NCBI GenBank assembly: GCA_965267535.1
Contig: OZ254082.1
Coordinates: 4,890,258-4,954,257, forward strand
Direction: 5' to 3'
Source: CAXBNB01 sp965267535
GTDB lineage: Bacteria > Bacteroidota > Bacteroidia > Cytophagales > Cyclobacteriaceae
Length of the DNA: 64,000 bases
Made by a program: the position numbers and the translations under genes. How positions within the stretch are numbered: the stretch's first letter is position 1; each line of letters starts with the position of its first letter. This document shows positions 17,876-25,870 of the stretch, piece after piece. Below the pieces are notes generated by a model, which had not been told where the DNA came from, did no database searches, and saw only the letters and a list, made by a program, of their open reading frames with translations.

Positions 17876-19684
17876 TCAAAAAATCTGATCACCTCTGAGT
17901 TTCCTAAAACGTTTGCGGGCTTCTGCCGTGAAAACACTTCCAGGATACTTCAATAAAAAGTCGCGGTATATTTCCTGAGCTTTTTCTGTGTCTTTTAGAT
18001 TCTGCTCGTAAATCTGCGCTGTAAGAAACATAGCGTCATCGCCTAAAATATCGGTAGCAAAACGACTCGTGATCTGATCGAGCTGGCTAATGGCATGTTC
18101 AAAATGCCCCAACTCCATATTTATATTGGCCATTTTCCAATAGATCTCATCTACCAGGCTATGCCCTGGATATTTTTCCAGCATATTTTTAAACGCCAAC
18201 AAGGCTTCTTCTTTTTTGTGTTGAAAAAGGAGAAGTTCAATACCGGCAAATTCTTTCATTACATAGTCTGATGTATCAAAGACCGTATTGTTTTGTATGA
18301 GTAAACTTAGTGATAGTGCGTCGTTAGCTATTTCTCTGGTGGTAGCCAGCTTCAGAATATCGAGGTGGCTTTTTGCCAGTTCAAATTCTCCTTTATAATA
18401 ATTGAGTTGTGCATTTTTTAGTTTGGCCGAATACCCCAATTGACTGTCTTTGTTTGCTTTTTCTACCTGAGAATACAATAGCGTAGCTTCCCATGGCTCA
18501 CCGGTTAGTACATATATATCTCCCAAATCCAGTTTGCACTTAGACCGCAGTTGATTACTGATTCTCGGCATGGTTACTATTTCATTGAGGATGCTTACTG
18601 CAGAATCTTTTTCGTCGAGGTAAAAAGCATGTAACAAAGCCTTACTTCTATAGGCTTCCATAGTGTTGTTATTTGCACCCAGCTCGTTTACTAACTGTTG
18701 ATAATCGTTGGTTAGTTGGCGAAGTGCTGGTCGGTCTATGGGATAGGTGTTTTTCAGCTTTTGTTCACGAGCAGAAACAATTAGCCGTCTGGCCTGATGA
18801 TAAAAGTTTTCTTGCTGGCTGTTGTCCACCACATACTGAAACATTTTTATGGCATCTTCAAAACTATTGTTTTGCAAAGCAATCTTACCAATCTGCAAGA
18901 CCTGCTGCCCTTGTTTTTTAAAGCGCTTATCCAATGAACGTGCCTGGATAAATGCAGCGTAGAAATTTTTCTGTTGTAGGTTTACCCAAATCAGAAGTTC
19001 GGGATACATCGTTTCGTTCGGCTCTTTTTGGGTTTTTTCTATGAGTATAGTTTGAAAATTGACAATGTCTTCTTCCTCACGAAGAATGTTTTGAAAGATA
19101 TTTTTGATGTAGCTGAGGTTAGAAGGCCTTTGTTGGGCAAATTTCAGATACTCTTCTATCATCTCATTTTTTTTACCCATAAACCGATAAACATTGGCTA
19201 GTTCGAGGGCATGCTTGTTATCATCTTTCAAGGTTTTTCTACTTGCCAGCAAAGCTTCTTCAGCAAACTCATAGTAGCGTTTTGAAATAAAATTTTGAGC
19301 TGCCAGCCTCATTTTATATTCATTGCCTTTGTTGGTTTCTATGAATTGGCGGAAATATTTGTCTGACTCTTCTAAATCACCTTGCTGTCTGATGAGCACC
19401 CCTTTGTCTATCTGGTAATACACATTCTGTGGAAAAGTCTTAATAATCTTTTTCAGGTACTTGTCTGCCGTTTTGTATTCGCGCAACTCCAACAGAAGTG
19501 TAAAATAATTGTTGTGGATAATGGGTATGTTTTTGGTGGTTTCGGCGAGTTTTTCGTAGAGATCGCCGGCCTTTTCCAATTCACCGTTGATATAATATTC
19601 ATTTGCCAACTGTATGTCATCGGTTTTTTGAGCGAGGCAGTTAGTAGCATTTATTATTACCAGTATAAAAAACAATTTTTTCAT
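17876..19684 (-). CDS. Exported tetratricopeptide-repeat protein
   Basis: A 602-residue protein with a signal peptide (MKKLFFILVIINATNCLAQ) followed almost wholly by TPR-type helical pairs, for example ANEYYINGELEKAGDLYEKLA near 27-47, a degenerate series through 100-400, and LEKYPGHSLVDEIYWKMANINMELGHFEHAI near 520. The C-terminal part (AQEIYRDFLLKYPGSVFTAEARKRFRKLRG) resembles the BamD/YfgC-type TPR region of outer-membrane assembly factors. It probably scaffolds protein complexes in the periplasm. A specific partner is not evident. It flanks the putative replication origin and is transcribed away from it. Confidence 0.75.
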   Translation of the reverse strand: MKKLFFILVIINATNCLAQKTDDIQLANEYYINGELEKAGDLYEKLAETTKNIPIIHNNYFTLLLELREYKTADKYLKKIIKTFPQNVYYQIDKGVLIRQQGDLEESDKYFRQFIETNKGNEYKMRLAAQNFISKRYYEFAEEALLASRKTLKDDNKHALELANVYRFMGKKNEMIEEYLKFAQQRPSNLSYIKNIFQNILREEEDIVNFQTILIEKTQKEPNETMYPELLIWVNLQQKNFYAAFIQARSLDKRFKKQGQQVLQIGKIALQNNSFEDAIKMFQYVVDNSQQENFYHQARRLIVSAREQKLKNTYPIDRPALRQLTNDYQQLVNELGANNNTMEAYRSKALLHAFYLDEKDSAVSILNEIVTMPRISNQLRSKCKLDLGDIYVLTGEPWEATLLYSQVEKANKDSQLGYSAKLKNAQLNYYKGEFELAKSHLDILKLATTREIANDALSLSLLIQNNTVFDTSDYVMKEFAGIELLLFQHKKEEALLAFKNMLEKYPGHSLVDEIYWKMANINMELGHFEHAISQLDQITSRFATDILGDDAMFLTAQIYEQNLKDTEKAQEIYRDFLLKYPGSVFTAEARKRFRKLRGDQIF

Positions 19685-19706
19685 GTCGGGTGCTTTTTTG
19701 GAAAAT

Positions 19707-19714
19707 CAAAGATA
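19707..19714 (-). promoter_or_regulatory. Possible -7 box of the TPR gene
   Basis: The minus strand reads TATCTTTG (TAnnTTTG), 22 bp upstream of the ATG at 19684. No well-spaced TTG is found. Confidence 0.4.
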
Positions 19715-19740
19715 GCGAGAGGCAATGTCAAATAGGAAGC

Positions 19741-20160
19741 AGGTAGGCTTTCGTTTTCCACATCTTCACTCCTCCCAATATTAAATATTTAATTAAAGAA
19801 AATTATTATTTCTTATTAGGGACGTTGATATGTGGATAATTATTACGTCTATTCTTTACTGTGGTTAATTAGTGTATTTAAAAAAAGATATTCACATCAG
19901 ATATGATGTTCAACTTATTTTAAATCAAAGTGTTACGAAGTTATTCACACTACTGTTGGTTTCTGTGGATTAAGATTAGTGGACTATTTTGCTATTGAAT
20001 TCTTGTTGATAAAAAAGAGAAATACACACTTGTGCACAAAGGTCTCCTGATCTTCATCTTTTTTGGTGTGGAGCTGTGGAAAGAAAATAGATTATCCCAA
20101 TGTTTAATCAGGGTTATACACAGTTAAGCATGGGAGTTATACACACTTATCCACAGCAAT
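19741..20160. other. oriC: Candidate chromosomal replication origin (oriC)
   Basis: This lies in the 712-bp gene-free stretch 19685-20396. Five exact TTATNCACA DnaA boxes are present: 19831-19839 (minus), 19941-19949, 20114-20122, 20137-20145 and 20147-20155 (plus). Single-mismatch boxes are at 19860-19868 (minus), 19888-19896, 19964-19972 (minus) and the palindromic 20030-20039. The last two exact boxes are 1 bp apart. An almost pure A/T segment at 19777-19818 would be the unwinding element. mnmG (gidA), a common origin neighbour, and two parS sites lie within 5 kb. No dnaA is in the window. The remainder, 20161-20396, contains a weak inverted repeat (GTTAGG...CCTAAC, about 20239-20267) and nothing else I recognise. 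Confidence 0.82.
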
Positions 20161-20396
20161 TTTTGTGTCTGCTTTGCTACTTACTGTTTTTGATCTTTCA
20201 AAAGGGAATATTTTAGAGGATTTACAAAGCAAGTAATAGTTAGGATAGTTACTCAATTCCCTAACTGTGATATTTATCCTTAGAAAGAATTACGTTTGAT
20301 CTGTTCAAGATATGCTCGCCGTAAGGAAAGAGTATTGTACTACTGGTTCACCCTACGAGTAGGCTAACTATATGGGTTCTAGCCTGTGTGTGTCTA

Positions 20397-22142
20397 TTAG
20401 AATTTTATCTTATCTGCTTTAAAAAGCTCAATAAACCAACCTGCTTTTACGTCGATGAATGGTGTGGGGAATATGATTGGTTCTGGTGCCTCATTTTTTA
20501 GGATATTTCCTGCACTCCAATTTCCGTCTTCGTTTGTATCTATCAGTATTCGTATTGCGTATTTTCCTGGTTCCAGTTCAGCGAATGTAAATTTCTCTGG
20601 TGTATTCCTTTGTGCTATTACTTTGTGGTCTGTATTGATTAATTGTAGTATATAGCTTGTGTATTCTGTTTCTACTTCACCACTTATTTGTCCTGTGTTT
20701 TCGGCTTTCAAAAAGTCAAACGTTTTTTCTTTCAGTTCTGTAGTATCATTATCAACAGTAACAAATGCTCCTTTGGCTATTTTTATATTGAACTGATTGT
20801 TGATGTTTATAGGTTGATGTGTTTTTGGAAGTGTATCCTGTGGGTTTTCAACTTTAGCTATTGAATCTTGTTTTAATTGTACAGTCTTGAGCGAATCTAT
20901 ATAGTTTGGTAAGTAGTTTCTATTGAGAATCAATTCAAGTTTGAGTTCTGTTTTGTTGGTGTTCCACGTGTAGAGGCTGTCCGGTACTCTTACTGTTTTT
21001 ATAGTATCGTATGCATACGAGATACTGTCTAGGAATACGTTTTTTATGGGTTTACTAAATTCAAATTTAAGTGGAAGGCTTTTCTTTATTTTGAATTTGT
21101 TTGATGGTGTAAATGTAAATTTGAAAGCTTCCGGTTTCCTTTTAGATTCTTTAAACTGAATGTATACAGTATCCATTCTTTGATTATCGAGACTGTCTTT
21201 TACAGTAATTTTTACTTGCAGACTATCTCTTTCTTTAGGAAAATTTTCATTGGGATAGAATCTAATAATGCTGTTTTCCTTAAAAAAACTATGTGGTGGT
21301 ATTGCAAGCTTGCTGTTTTTATTGATCTTATCGAGCTGATAGTCTATCAGGTATTTGTTGTACAATACATCAAAATATAGTCCTGTATTCTTTGCTCTCA
21401 CAAACTCGGGTTGTGTAGCATCTATCAGTTGTAGTTTTATCTCCAGGGAATCTTTGGGTGATGTTAGATCTATTGTATCTGCAATGAATCCATGCATTTC
21501 TTTCTGTGGATCATTTTTAAGATTCTTGTCCTTGTCTTCGAAAGCATAGATTCTATATCTACCTGACTTGATATTCTCTATTCTAAAGGTACCCTCTTCA
21601 TCTGTATGCATAAAGTATCGAGGCTTATCAGTAAAGAGGTCTGTAGAATCTTCGATGGCATATAGTCCTACCAGGATTTCTACCAGTTTTTCATCTGTGT
21701 ACAGCTCTTTTACTGTACCTGATACATACATTGAATCTATAATCGGTCCTGTACTAAATGCATAAGTAAAATTGACTACAGGATTCTTTTCAGTTATATC
21801 TCCTACCCCATCAGCGAAGTTGAAGGTGTATGTAGTGCTGTCTTCAAAATCTCCTTCGAAGGTTAAAATAAGAATGTTCTTCTTTACCAGCGATTTGAAT
21901 TTGTTATCAACAAATGGTGTAATATTTAATTTTGTACGTACTTGTTCAGCGTTAATACGCTCATCAAATTCAAATTGAAACTCCCTCTTTTTATAATTCA
22001 GTGATTTGTGTGGCGGGTTTGCTCCTAAAAATATCGGAGGAATAGTGTCCCTTGGCCCCCCACCTGGTGATCCTTGATTGGCACATGATGATATATAGAG
22101 AATACTGGCAAGTAGCAGAAGAAGAGGAAATATGTGCTTCAT
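20397..22142 (-). CDS. Ig-like domain lipoprotein
   Basis: A 581-residue lipoprotein with the lipobox ending at C20 (LYISSC) and a Gly/Pro-rich linker (GSPGGGPRDTIPP). The next 100 residues (FQFEFDERINAEQVRTKL, then LILTFEGDFEDSTTYTFNF) resemble the bacterial Ig-like Big_5/SbsA domain. Further beta-rich segments follow, including a SdrD/CarboxypepD-like unit with DKDKNLKNDPQKE and another with IDTNEDGNWSAGN near the C-terminus; both look like calcium-binding or prealbumin-like loops. It should be anchored in the outer membrane. The start overlaps the methyltransferase stop by 4 bp. Function unknown. Confidence 0.75.
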   Translation of the reverse strand: MKHIFPLLLLLASILYISSCANQGSPGGGPRDTIPPIFLGANPPHKSLNYKKREFQFEFDERINAEQVRTKLNITPFVDNKFKSLVKKNILILTFEGDFEDSTTYTFNFADGVGDITEKNPVVNFTYAFSTGPIIDSMYVSGTVKELYTDEKLVEILVGLYAIEDSTDLFTDKPRYFMHTDEEGTFRIENIKSGRYRIYAFEDKDKNLKNDPQKEMHGFIADTIDLTSPKDSLEIKLQLIDATQPEFVRAKNTGLYFDVLYNKYLIDYQLDKINKNSKLAIPPHSFFKENSIIRFYPNENFPKERDSLQVKITVKDSLDNQRMDTVYIQFKESKRKPEAFKFTFTPSNKFKIKKSLPLKFEFSKPIKNVFLDSISYAYDTIKTVRVPDSLYTWNTNKTELKLELILNRNYLPNYIDSLKTVQLKQDSIAKVENPQDTLPKTHQPININNQFNIKIAKGAFVTVDNDTTELKEKTFDFLKAENTGQISGEVETEYTSYILQLINTDHKVIAQRNTPEKFTFAELEPGKYAIRILIDTNEDGNWSAGNILKNEAPEPIIFPTPFIDVKAGWFIELFKADKIKF

Positions 22143-23023
22143 TTCTTTTTCAGTACGTATATGAGACTTGAGTAGTTTTTGTTGTTTTTATTAGCCCATC
22201 TATTTGATTTCCAACCAATTAAGAATGATTTTATAATATTAGATTTACCCGTTTTATACTTTTCACTCAGCATACTTACGTAGTACGAATCAAATAGCAT
22301 GGGTATTGTTTCAACGAGCTTCATATCGTGTTTAGTTGCCAGTTGTTTTATGTTTTGCTGATTGAAATGGTAGAGATGTCTGGGTACATCATAGGCTGCC
22401 CAGTGTTCTTTGTATTTATAAGCATCATAGCTGTCGTTGTTTGGTACAGCTATGATCATGTATCCGTTCTTTTCGAGCCGCTTTTTTAGTGTCTTTAGCA
22501 GGTTGTTTATGTCGTGTACATGTTCAAGCACATGCCAGAGGGTAATCACACCAAATGTTTGTTTCTTTTCTATGTGGCTACTATCCGGGTATACCGTATC
22601 TCCTACTTTATCTATGGCGATTTGTCTTGCTTTCGCATTGGGTTCTACACCGGTTGTTTCCCATCCTTTATCCTTACAATGAGATATAAAATCACCTGTA
22701 CCACATCCATAGTCAAGGATTGAATGTGTGGATGTAAGTCTTTCCAGGGTTTTTCTTTTGTTTCTAAGGGTAAAATACCTTACTGTCTTGTACAGTAGAT
22801 TGATCAGGTTATTGGCTTTGTCAGAGTGTGATATATAGTCTTCTGATTCGTAATAGTTTCCTATGACTGATTCATCAGGCCTTGGATTGGTGAGCAATAG
22901 GCCACACCCTTTGCACTTAGTTATTGCAAAGCTTTCTTTGCTTACACTATAGTCCTTGCAAATGATACTGTTCTCGAAGGACTTCTCCTTACATATCGGG
23001 CACTTCTCTACTTTTTCGTACAT
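22139..23023 (-). CDS. SAM-dependent methyltransferase with N-terminal zinc ribbon
   Basis: A 294-residue protein with an N-terminal Cys4 knuckle (CPICKEKSF at 8-16 and CKGCG near 37-41). The class I methyltransferase core follows: ILDYGCGTGDFISHC (about 98-112), ITLWHVLEHVHDINNLL (about 157-173) and the NGYMIIAVPN strand. It fits the Methyltransf_23 type often acting on sugars, lipids or proteins in envelope pathways. It starts 2 bp after the mnmG stop and overlaps the following lipoprotein gene by 4 bp, so it is part of the long minus-strand operon. The substrate is unknown; a tRNA role by association with mnmG would be speculation. Confidence 0.8.
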   Translation of the reverse strand: MYEKVEKCPICKEKSFENSIICKDYSVSKESFAITKCKGCGLLLTNPRPDESVIGNYYESEDYISHSDKANNLINLLYKTVRYFTLRNKRKTLERLTSTHSILDYGCGTGDFISHCKDKGWETTGVEPNAKARQIAIDKVGDTVYPDSSHIEKKQTFGVITLWHVLEHVHDINNLLKTLKKRLEKNGYMIIAVPNNDSYDAYKYKEHWAAYDVPRHLYHFNQQNIKQLATKHDMKLVETIPMLFDSYYVSMLSEKYKTGKSNIIKSFLIGWKSNRWANKNNKNYSSLIYVLKKK

Positions 23024-23025
23024 AC

Positions 23026-24888
23026 TTATCTTGCCATATAAACCATTAGTACCGAAATATCTGCCGGATTTACACCACTAATCCGTGATGCTTGTCCGAG
23101 GTTTTCTGGTTTTACGCTAGTAAGTTTTTCTTTAGCTTCTGCCGATAGCGCTGGTATGCTATGATAGTCAAAGGGATTAGGTATTTTTTTATTGTCAAGA
23201 TCTCCAAGTTTGTCTGCCAGGGCTTTTTCTTTTTCTATGTATGTATCGTATTTGATAAGTATAGAAGCCTGATCCAATACTTCTTTGGAGTATGTGTTTG
23301 TCAATTTTGTAAACTCATTACTCAATTGACCTAGTTGTTCTATTTCTATTTCCGGTCTTTTTAGCAACTGATGTAAGCTTGTCTTTTCACGAATGTTTGC
23401 TGTATTTATAGCTTGAAGCTTTTCATTCGTTTCTTTTGGCACTACTTTCATAGATTGCAATTCTGCTATTACTTTCTGCGTATCGCTAATCTTTCGATTT
23501 ACAGTTTCTAATCTCTCATCACTTGCTAATCCAAGGGCATGCCCTAGTTTAGTGAGTCGTATGTCTGCATTGTCTTGTCGAAGCAAAATCCTGAATTCTG
23601 CTCTGGAAGTAAACATTCGGTAGGGTTCTTCTGTACCTTTATTGATGAGGTCATCTATCAATACACCTATGTATGCTTCTGATCTGTTTAAGACAAATGG
23701 ATCTTGCTCCTTTACTTTCAGGTGTGCATTTATTCCTGCCATCAGACCCTGACAAGCAGCTTCTTCGTATCCTGTAGTACCGTTTATCTGACCTGCAAAG
23801 TACAGATTATCTATTTGTTTTGTCTCTAATGTTTGATTGAGTTGTGTTGGTGGAAAATAGTCGTATTCTATAGCATATCCCGGTCTAAACATTTTCACTT
23901 TCTCAAATCCAGGTATCTGTGTTATCGCTTTGTATTGTACATCTTCTGGTAATGATGTAGAAAAGCCATTGACATATATCTCTACTGTATTCCACCCTTC
24001 AGGTTCTACAAATATCTGGTGCCTGTTTCGATCTGCAAATCGATTGATTTTATCTTCAATTGATGGACAATATCTGGGTCCCAGACCTTGAATCCTCCCA
24101 GTAAACATTGGAGATTGTTCAAAGCCCGTTTTGAGTATTTCATGAACCGTTTCGTTGGTATAGGTTATATAGCAGCTACGTTGTTCTTTGAGTGGCTCTG
24201 TGTCTGTAAATGAAAACTTTTCAGGTATTTCATCACCTTTCTGTTCTTCCATTTTACTGTAGTCGAGCGATCTTCCATCCACTCTAGGGGGTGTACCTGT
24301 TTTCATTCTACCGGCTTCAAACCCCAATTCTATCAATTGCTCTGTAATGCCTGTAGCAGCTTTTTCACCGGTTCTACCGCCACCAAAACGTTTTTCTCCG
24401 ATATGAATGATACCGTTTAGAAATGTACCGTTGGTAAGCACAACAGACTTACCGGGTATTTCTATTCCCATTCCAGTACGTACTCCTGTAACCTTCCCAT
24501 CTTTCACAACCAATCCGGATACCATTTCCTGCCAAAAGTCTACATTGGGTGTTTGTTCCAACATAAGTCTCCATTCCTCGGCAAAGCGCATTCTATCGTT
24601 TTGTGTCCTTGGGCTCCACATAGCGGGCCCTTTAGATTTGTTGAGCATACGAAATTGTATCATAGATCTGTCTGATACAATACCAGAGTATCCTCCGAGA
24701 GCATCTACTTCTCTGACAATTTGCCCTTTAGCCACACCACCCATAGCCGGATTACACGACATTTGAGCAATGGTATTCATATTCATGGTTACCAAGAGTA
24801 CTTTCGATCCCATATTGGCTGCAGCTGCCGCAGCTTCACAGCCTGCATGACCCGCACCCACTACTATCACATCATACGTAGGAAACAT
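23026..24888 (-). CDS. mnmG: tRNA uridine-5-carboxymethylaminomethyl modification enzyme MnmG (GidA)
   Basis: A 620-residue FAD protein of normal length. The dinucleotide-binding motif DVIVVGAGHAGCEAA is at 6-20, the family signature GGVAKGQIVREVDALGG follows near 53, and GLMAGINAHLKV and the helical C-terminal tRNA-binding domain are present. With MnmE it makes the cmnm5 modification of wobble uridine in tRNA. The ATG at 24888 was chosen; an in-frame GTG 14 codons upstream (24930) gives an atypical extension. The upstream 114 bp hold two parS sites. Proximity to the candidate origin fits the well-known gidA-oriC association. Confidence 0.95.
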   Translation of the reverse strand: MFPTYDVIVVGAGHAGCEAAAAAANMGSKVLLVTMNMNTIAQMSCNPAMGGVAKGQIVREVDALGGYSGIVSDRSMIQFRMLNKSKGPAMWSPRTQNDRMRFAEEWRLMLEQTPNVDFWQEMVSGLVVKDGKVTGVRTGMGIEIPGKSVVLTNGTFLNGIIHIGEKRFGGGRTGEKAATGITEQLIELGFEAGRMKTGTPPRVDGRSLDYSKMEEQKGDEIPEKFSFTDTEPLKEQRSCYITYTNETVHEILKTGFEQSPMFTGRIQGLGPRYCPSIEDKINRFADRNRHQIFVEPEGWNTVEIYVNGFSTSLPEDVQYKAITQIPGFEKVKMFRPGYAIEYDYFPPTQLNQTLETKQIDNLYFAGQINGTTGYEEAACQGLMAGINAHLKVKEQDPFVLNRSEAYIGVLIDDLINKGTEEPYRMFTSRAEFRILLRQDNADIRLTKLGHALGLASDERLETVNRKISDTQKVIAELQSMKVVPKETNEKLQAINTANIREKTSLHQLLKRPEIEIEQLGQLSNEFTKLTNTYSKEVLDQASILIKYDTYIEKEKALADKLGDLDNKKIPNPFDYHSIPALSAEAKEKLTSVKPENLGQASRISGVNPADISVLMVYMAR

Positions 24889-24939
24889 TCTCTTTTTCTG
24901 TTTTCTTGTTTGAAGTATTCTTTCCAGCACTGTGTTTCA

Positions 24940-24955
24940 TGTTCCACGTGGAACA
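24940..24955. promoter_or_regulatory. parS: parS site 1 (ParB-binding centromere)
   Basis: TGTTCCACGTGGAACA is a perfect 16-bp palindrome matching the bacterial parS consensus TGTTNCACGTGNAACA. It lies between ybeY and mnmG, 47 bp centre to centre from a second copy and about 4.8 kb from the candidate origin. ParB would load here for chromosome segregation. Confidence 0.85.
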
Positions 24956-24986
24956 TTCCATATTAGCAATGCTTTGTGATTATACG

Positions 24987-25002
24987 TGTTCCACGTGGAA
25001 CA
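24987..25002. promoter_or_regulatory. parS: parS site 2 (ParB-binding centromere)
   Basis: A second exact TGTTCCACGTGGAACA, extended by one complementary base on each side (GTG...CAC). It directly abuts the ybeY stop codon at 25003-25005. Two identical sites in 63 bp make a chance origin very unlikely. Confidence 0.85.
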
Positions 25003-25428
25003 CTAAAATTTTGACAAAGATAAATAAGCATTTTCTTTTTCGCGCATCACCTCTTTTTCAGTGGCTGTTTTGTCGTTATAGCCCAAAAGGTGTAACACAC
25101 CGTGAATCATCACCCTATGAAGTTCTTGAAGAAACGTGGTAGGTATTTTAGAAGCATTGTCTTCTACCCTTTCTACGCTTATGTAAAGATCACCTTCGAT
25201 AGTACCTTCTTCATCAGAGTTGTCAAATGTGATGATATCGGTGTAATAATCATGGTTGAGGTATTCTACATTGATTTTGTGCAGAAATTCATCTGAGCAA
25301 AAAATGTAGTTGATTTCACTGAGTGTACCGTTTTCAGTTTCTATGCTGTTTGTTATCCATTCGGATATGGCTTCAGGTTGCTCGAGTGTAAAGGAGGTGT
25401 CTTCGTAGAAGAAGTTTATAGATGACAT
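25003..25428 (-). CDS. ybeY: Endoribonuclease YbeY (16S rRNA maturation factor)
   Basis: The protein has 141 residues and the UPF0054 fold. The zinc motif near the C-terminus reads HGVLHLLGYNDK, with the first two histidines present. The third position is Asp rather than the His of E. coli YbeY (HGxLHLxGyDH), which I believe is usual in Bacteroidota. YbeY takes part in 16S rRNA 3'-end maturation and ribosome quality control. Its ATG overlaps the stop of the HATPase gene by 1 bp (TAATG), indicating coupled translation. Its stop codon touches parS site 2. Confidence 0.92.
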   Translation of the reverse strand: MSSINFFYEDTSFTLEQPEAISEWITNSIETENGTLSEINYIFCSDEFLHKINVEYLNHDYYTDIITFDNSDEEGTIEGDLYISVERVEDNASKIPTTFLQELHRVMIHGVLHLLGYNDKTATEKEVMREKENAYLSLSKF

Positions 25429-25850
25429 TAATCGAGGTAAAATGATAGTTGAACCTTCTTACCATCATCGTGAAACGAAACTTCATCGGATAAGTGCTTC
25501 ATAAGAAAAATACCCCTTCCTCCTATTTTTTCAAGGTTTTCCGGTGCTGTAGGATCGTCCAGATTGTTGTAATCAAAACCATTCCCCTGGTCTTCTACTG
25601 TAAACGTCAATGAATTATCTTTCAGATGAAGCGATAAAGAAACGTTTTTGGTTTTATCCGATTGATTGCCGTGTACGATGGCGTTGTTTACAGATTCGGT
25701 TACGGCTATCATTATGTTGCCATAGATGTCGTCGTTGAAGTTGAACTTTTCTTTAGCATTGTCAATAAAGCTTTCAACTATCCTGATGTTTTCTGTTAAC
25801 GACGGAATTTTAATTTTAATGGCATCCATAGAAGTAGATTTCTGTTTCAT
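25428..25850 (-). CDS. RsbW-like ATP-binding (anti-sigma/serine kinase-type) protein
   Basis: A 140-residue single GHKL ATPase domain (HATPase_c_2). The N box is TESVNNAIVHGN, the G1 box VEDQGNGFD and the G2 box GGRGIFLMKHL. No histidine phosphoacceptor domain is present. Such proteins act as anti-sigma factors or serine kinases in partner-switching systems. No STAS-domain antagonist or PP2C phosphatase is encoded nearby, so its partner is elsewhere or it has another role. The ATG at 25850 was chosen over a TTG at 25865. It lies between DUF4175 and ybeY in a tight operon. Confidence 0.85.
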   Translation of the reverse strand: MKQKSTSMDAIKIKIPSLTENIRIVESFIDNAKEKFNFNDDIYGNIMIAVTESVNNAIVHGNQSDKTKNVSLSLHLKDNSLTFTVEDQGNGFDYNNLDDPTAPENLEKIGGRGIFLMKHLSDEVSFHDDGKKVQLSFYLD

Positions 25851-25870
25851 TAGTACTATTCGCAAATATA

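Noticed and set aside
20114..20155. The TTATACACA/TTATCCACA cluster as a repeat array or terminator
   Set aside because: The units are DnaA-box sized, on both strands across the region, and no T-run or inverted pairing fits a terminator.
24889..24930. Upstream extension of mnmG to GTG
   Set aside because: Adds 14 residues absent from MnmG proteins; the ATG at 24888 gives the canonical N-terminus.
25003..25428. YbeY as a degraded gene because the third zinc His is Asp
   Set aside because: Length, the HGVLHLLGY motif and the operon context are intact; Asp at this position is, as far as I know, usual in Bacteroidota.
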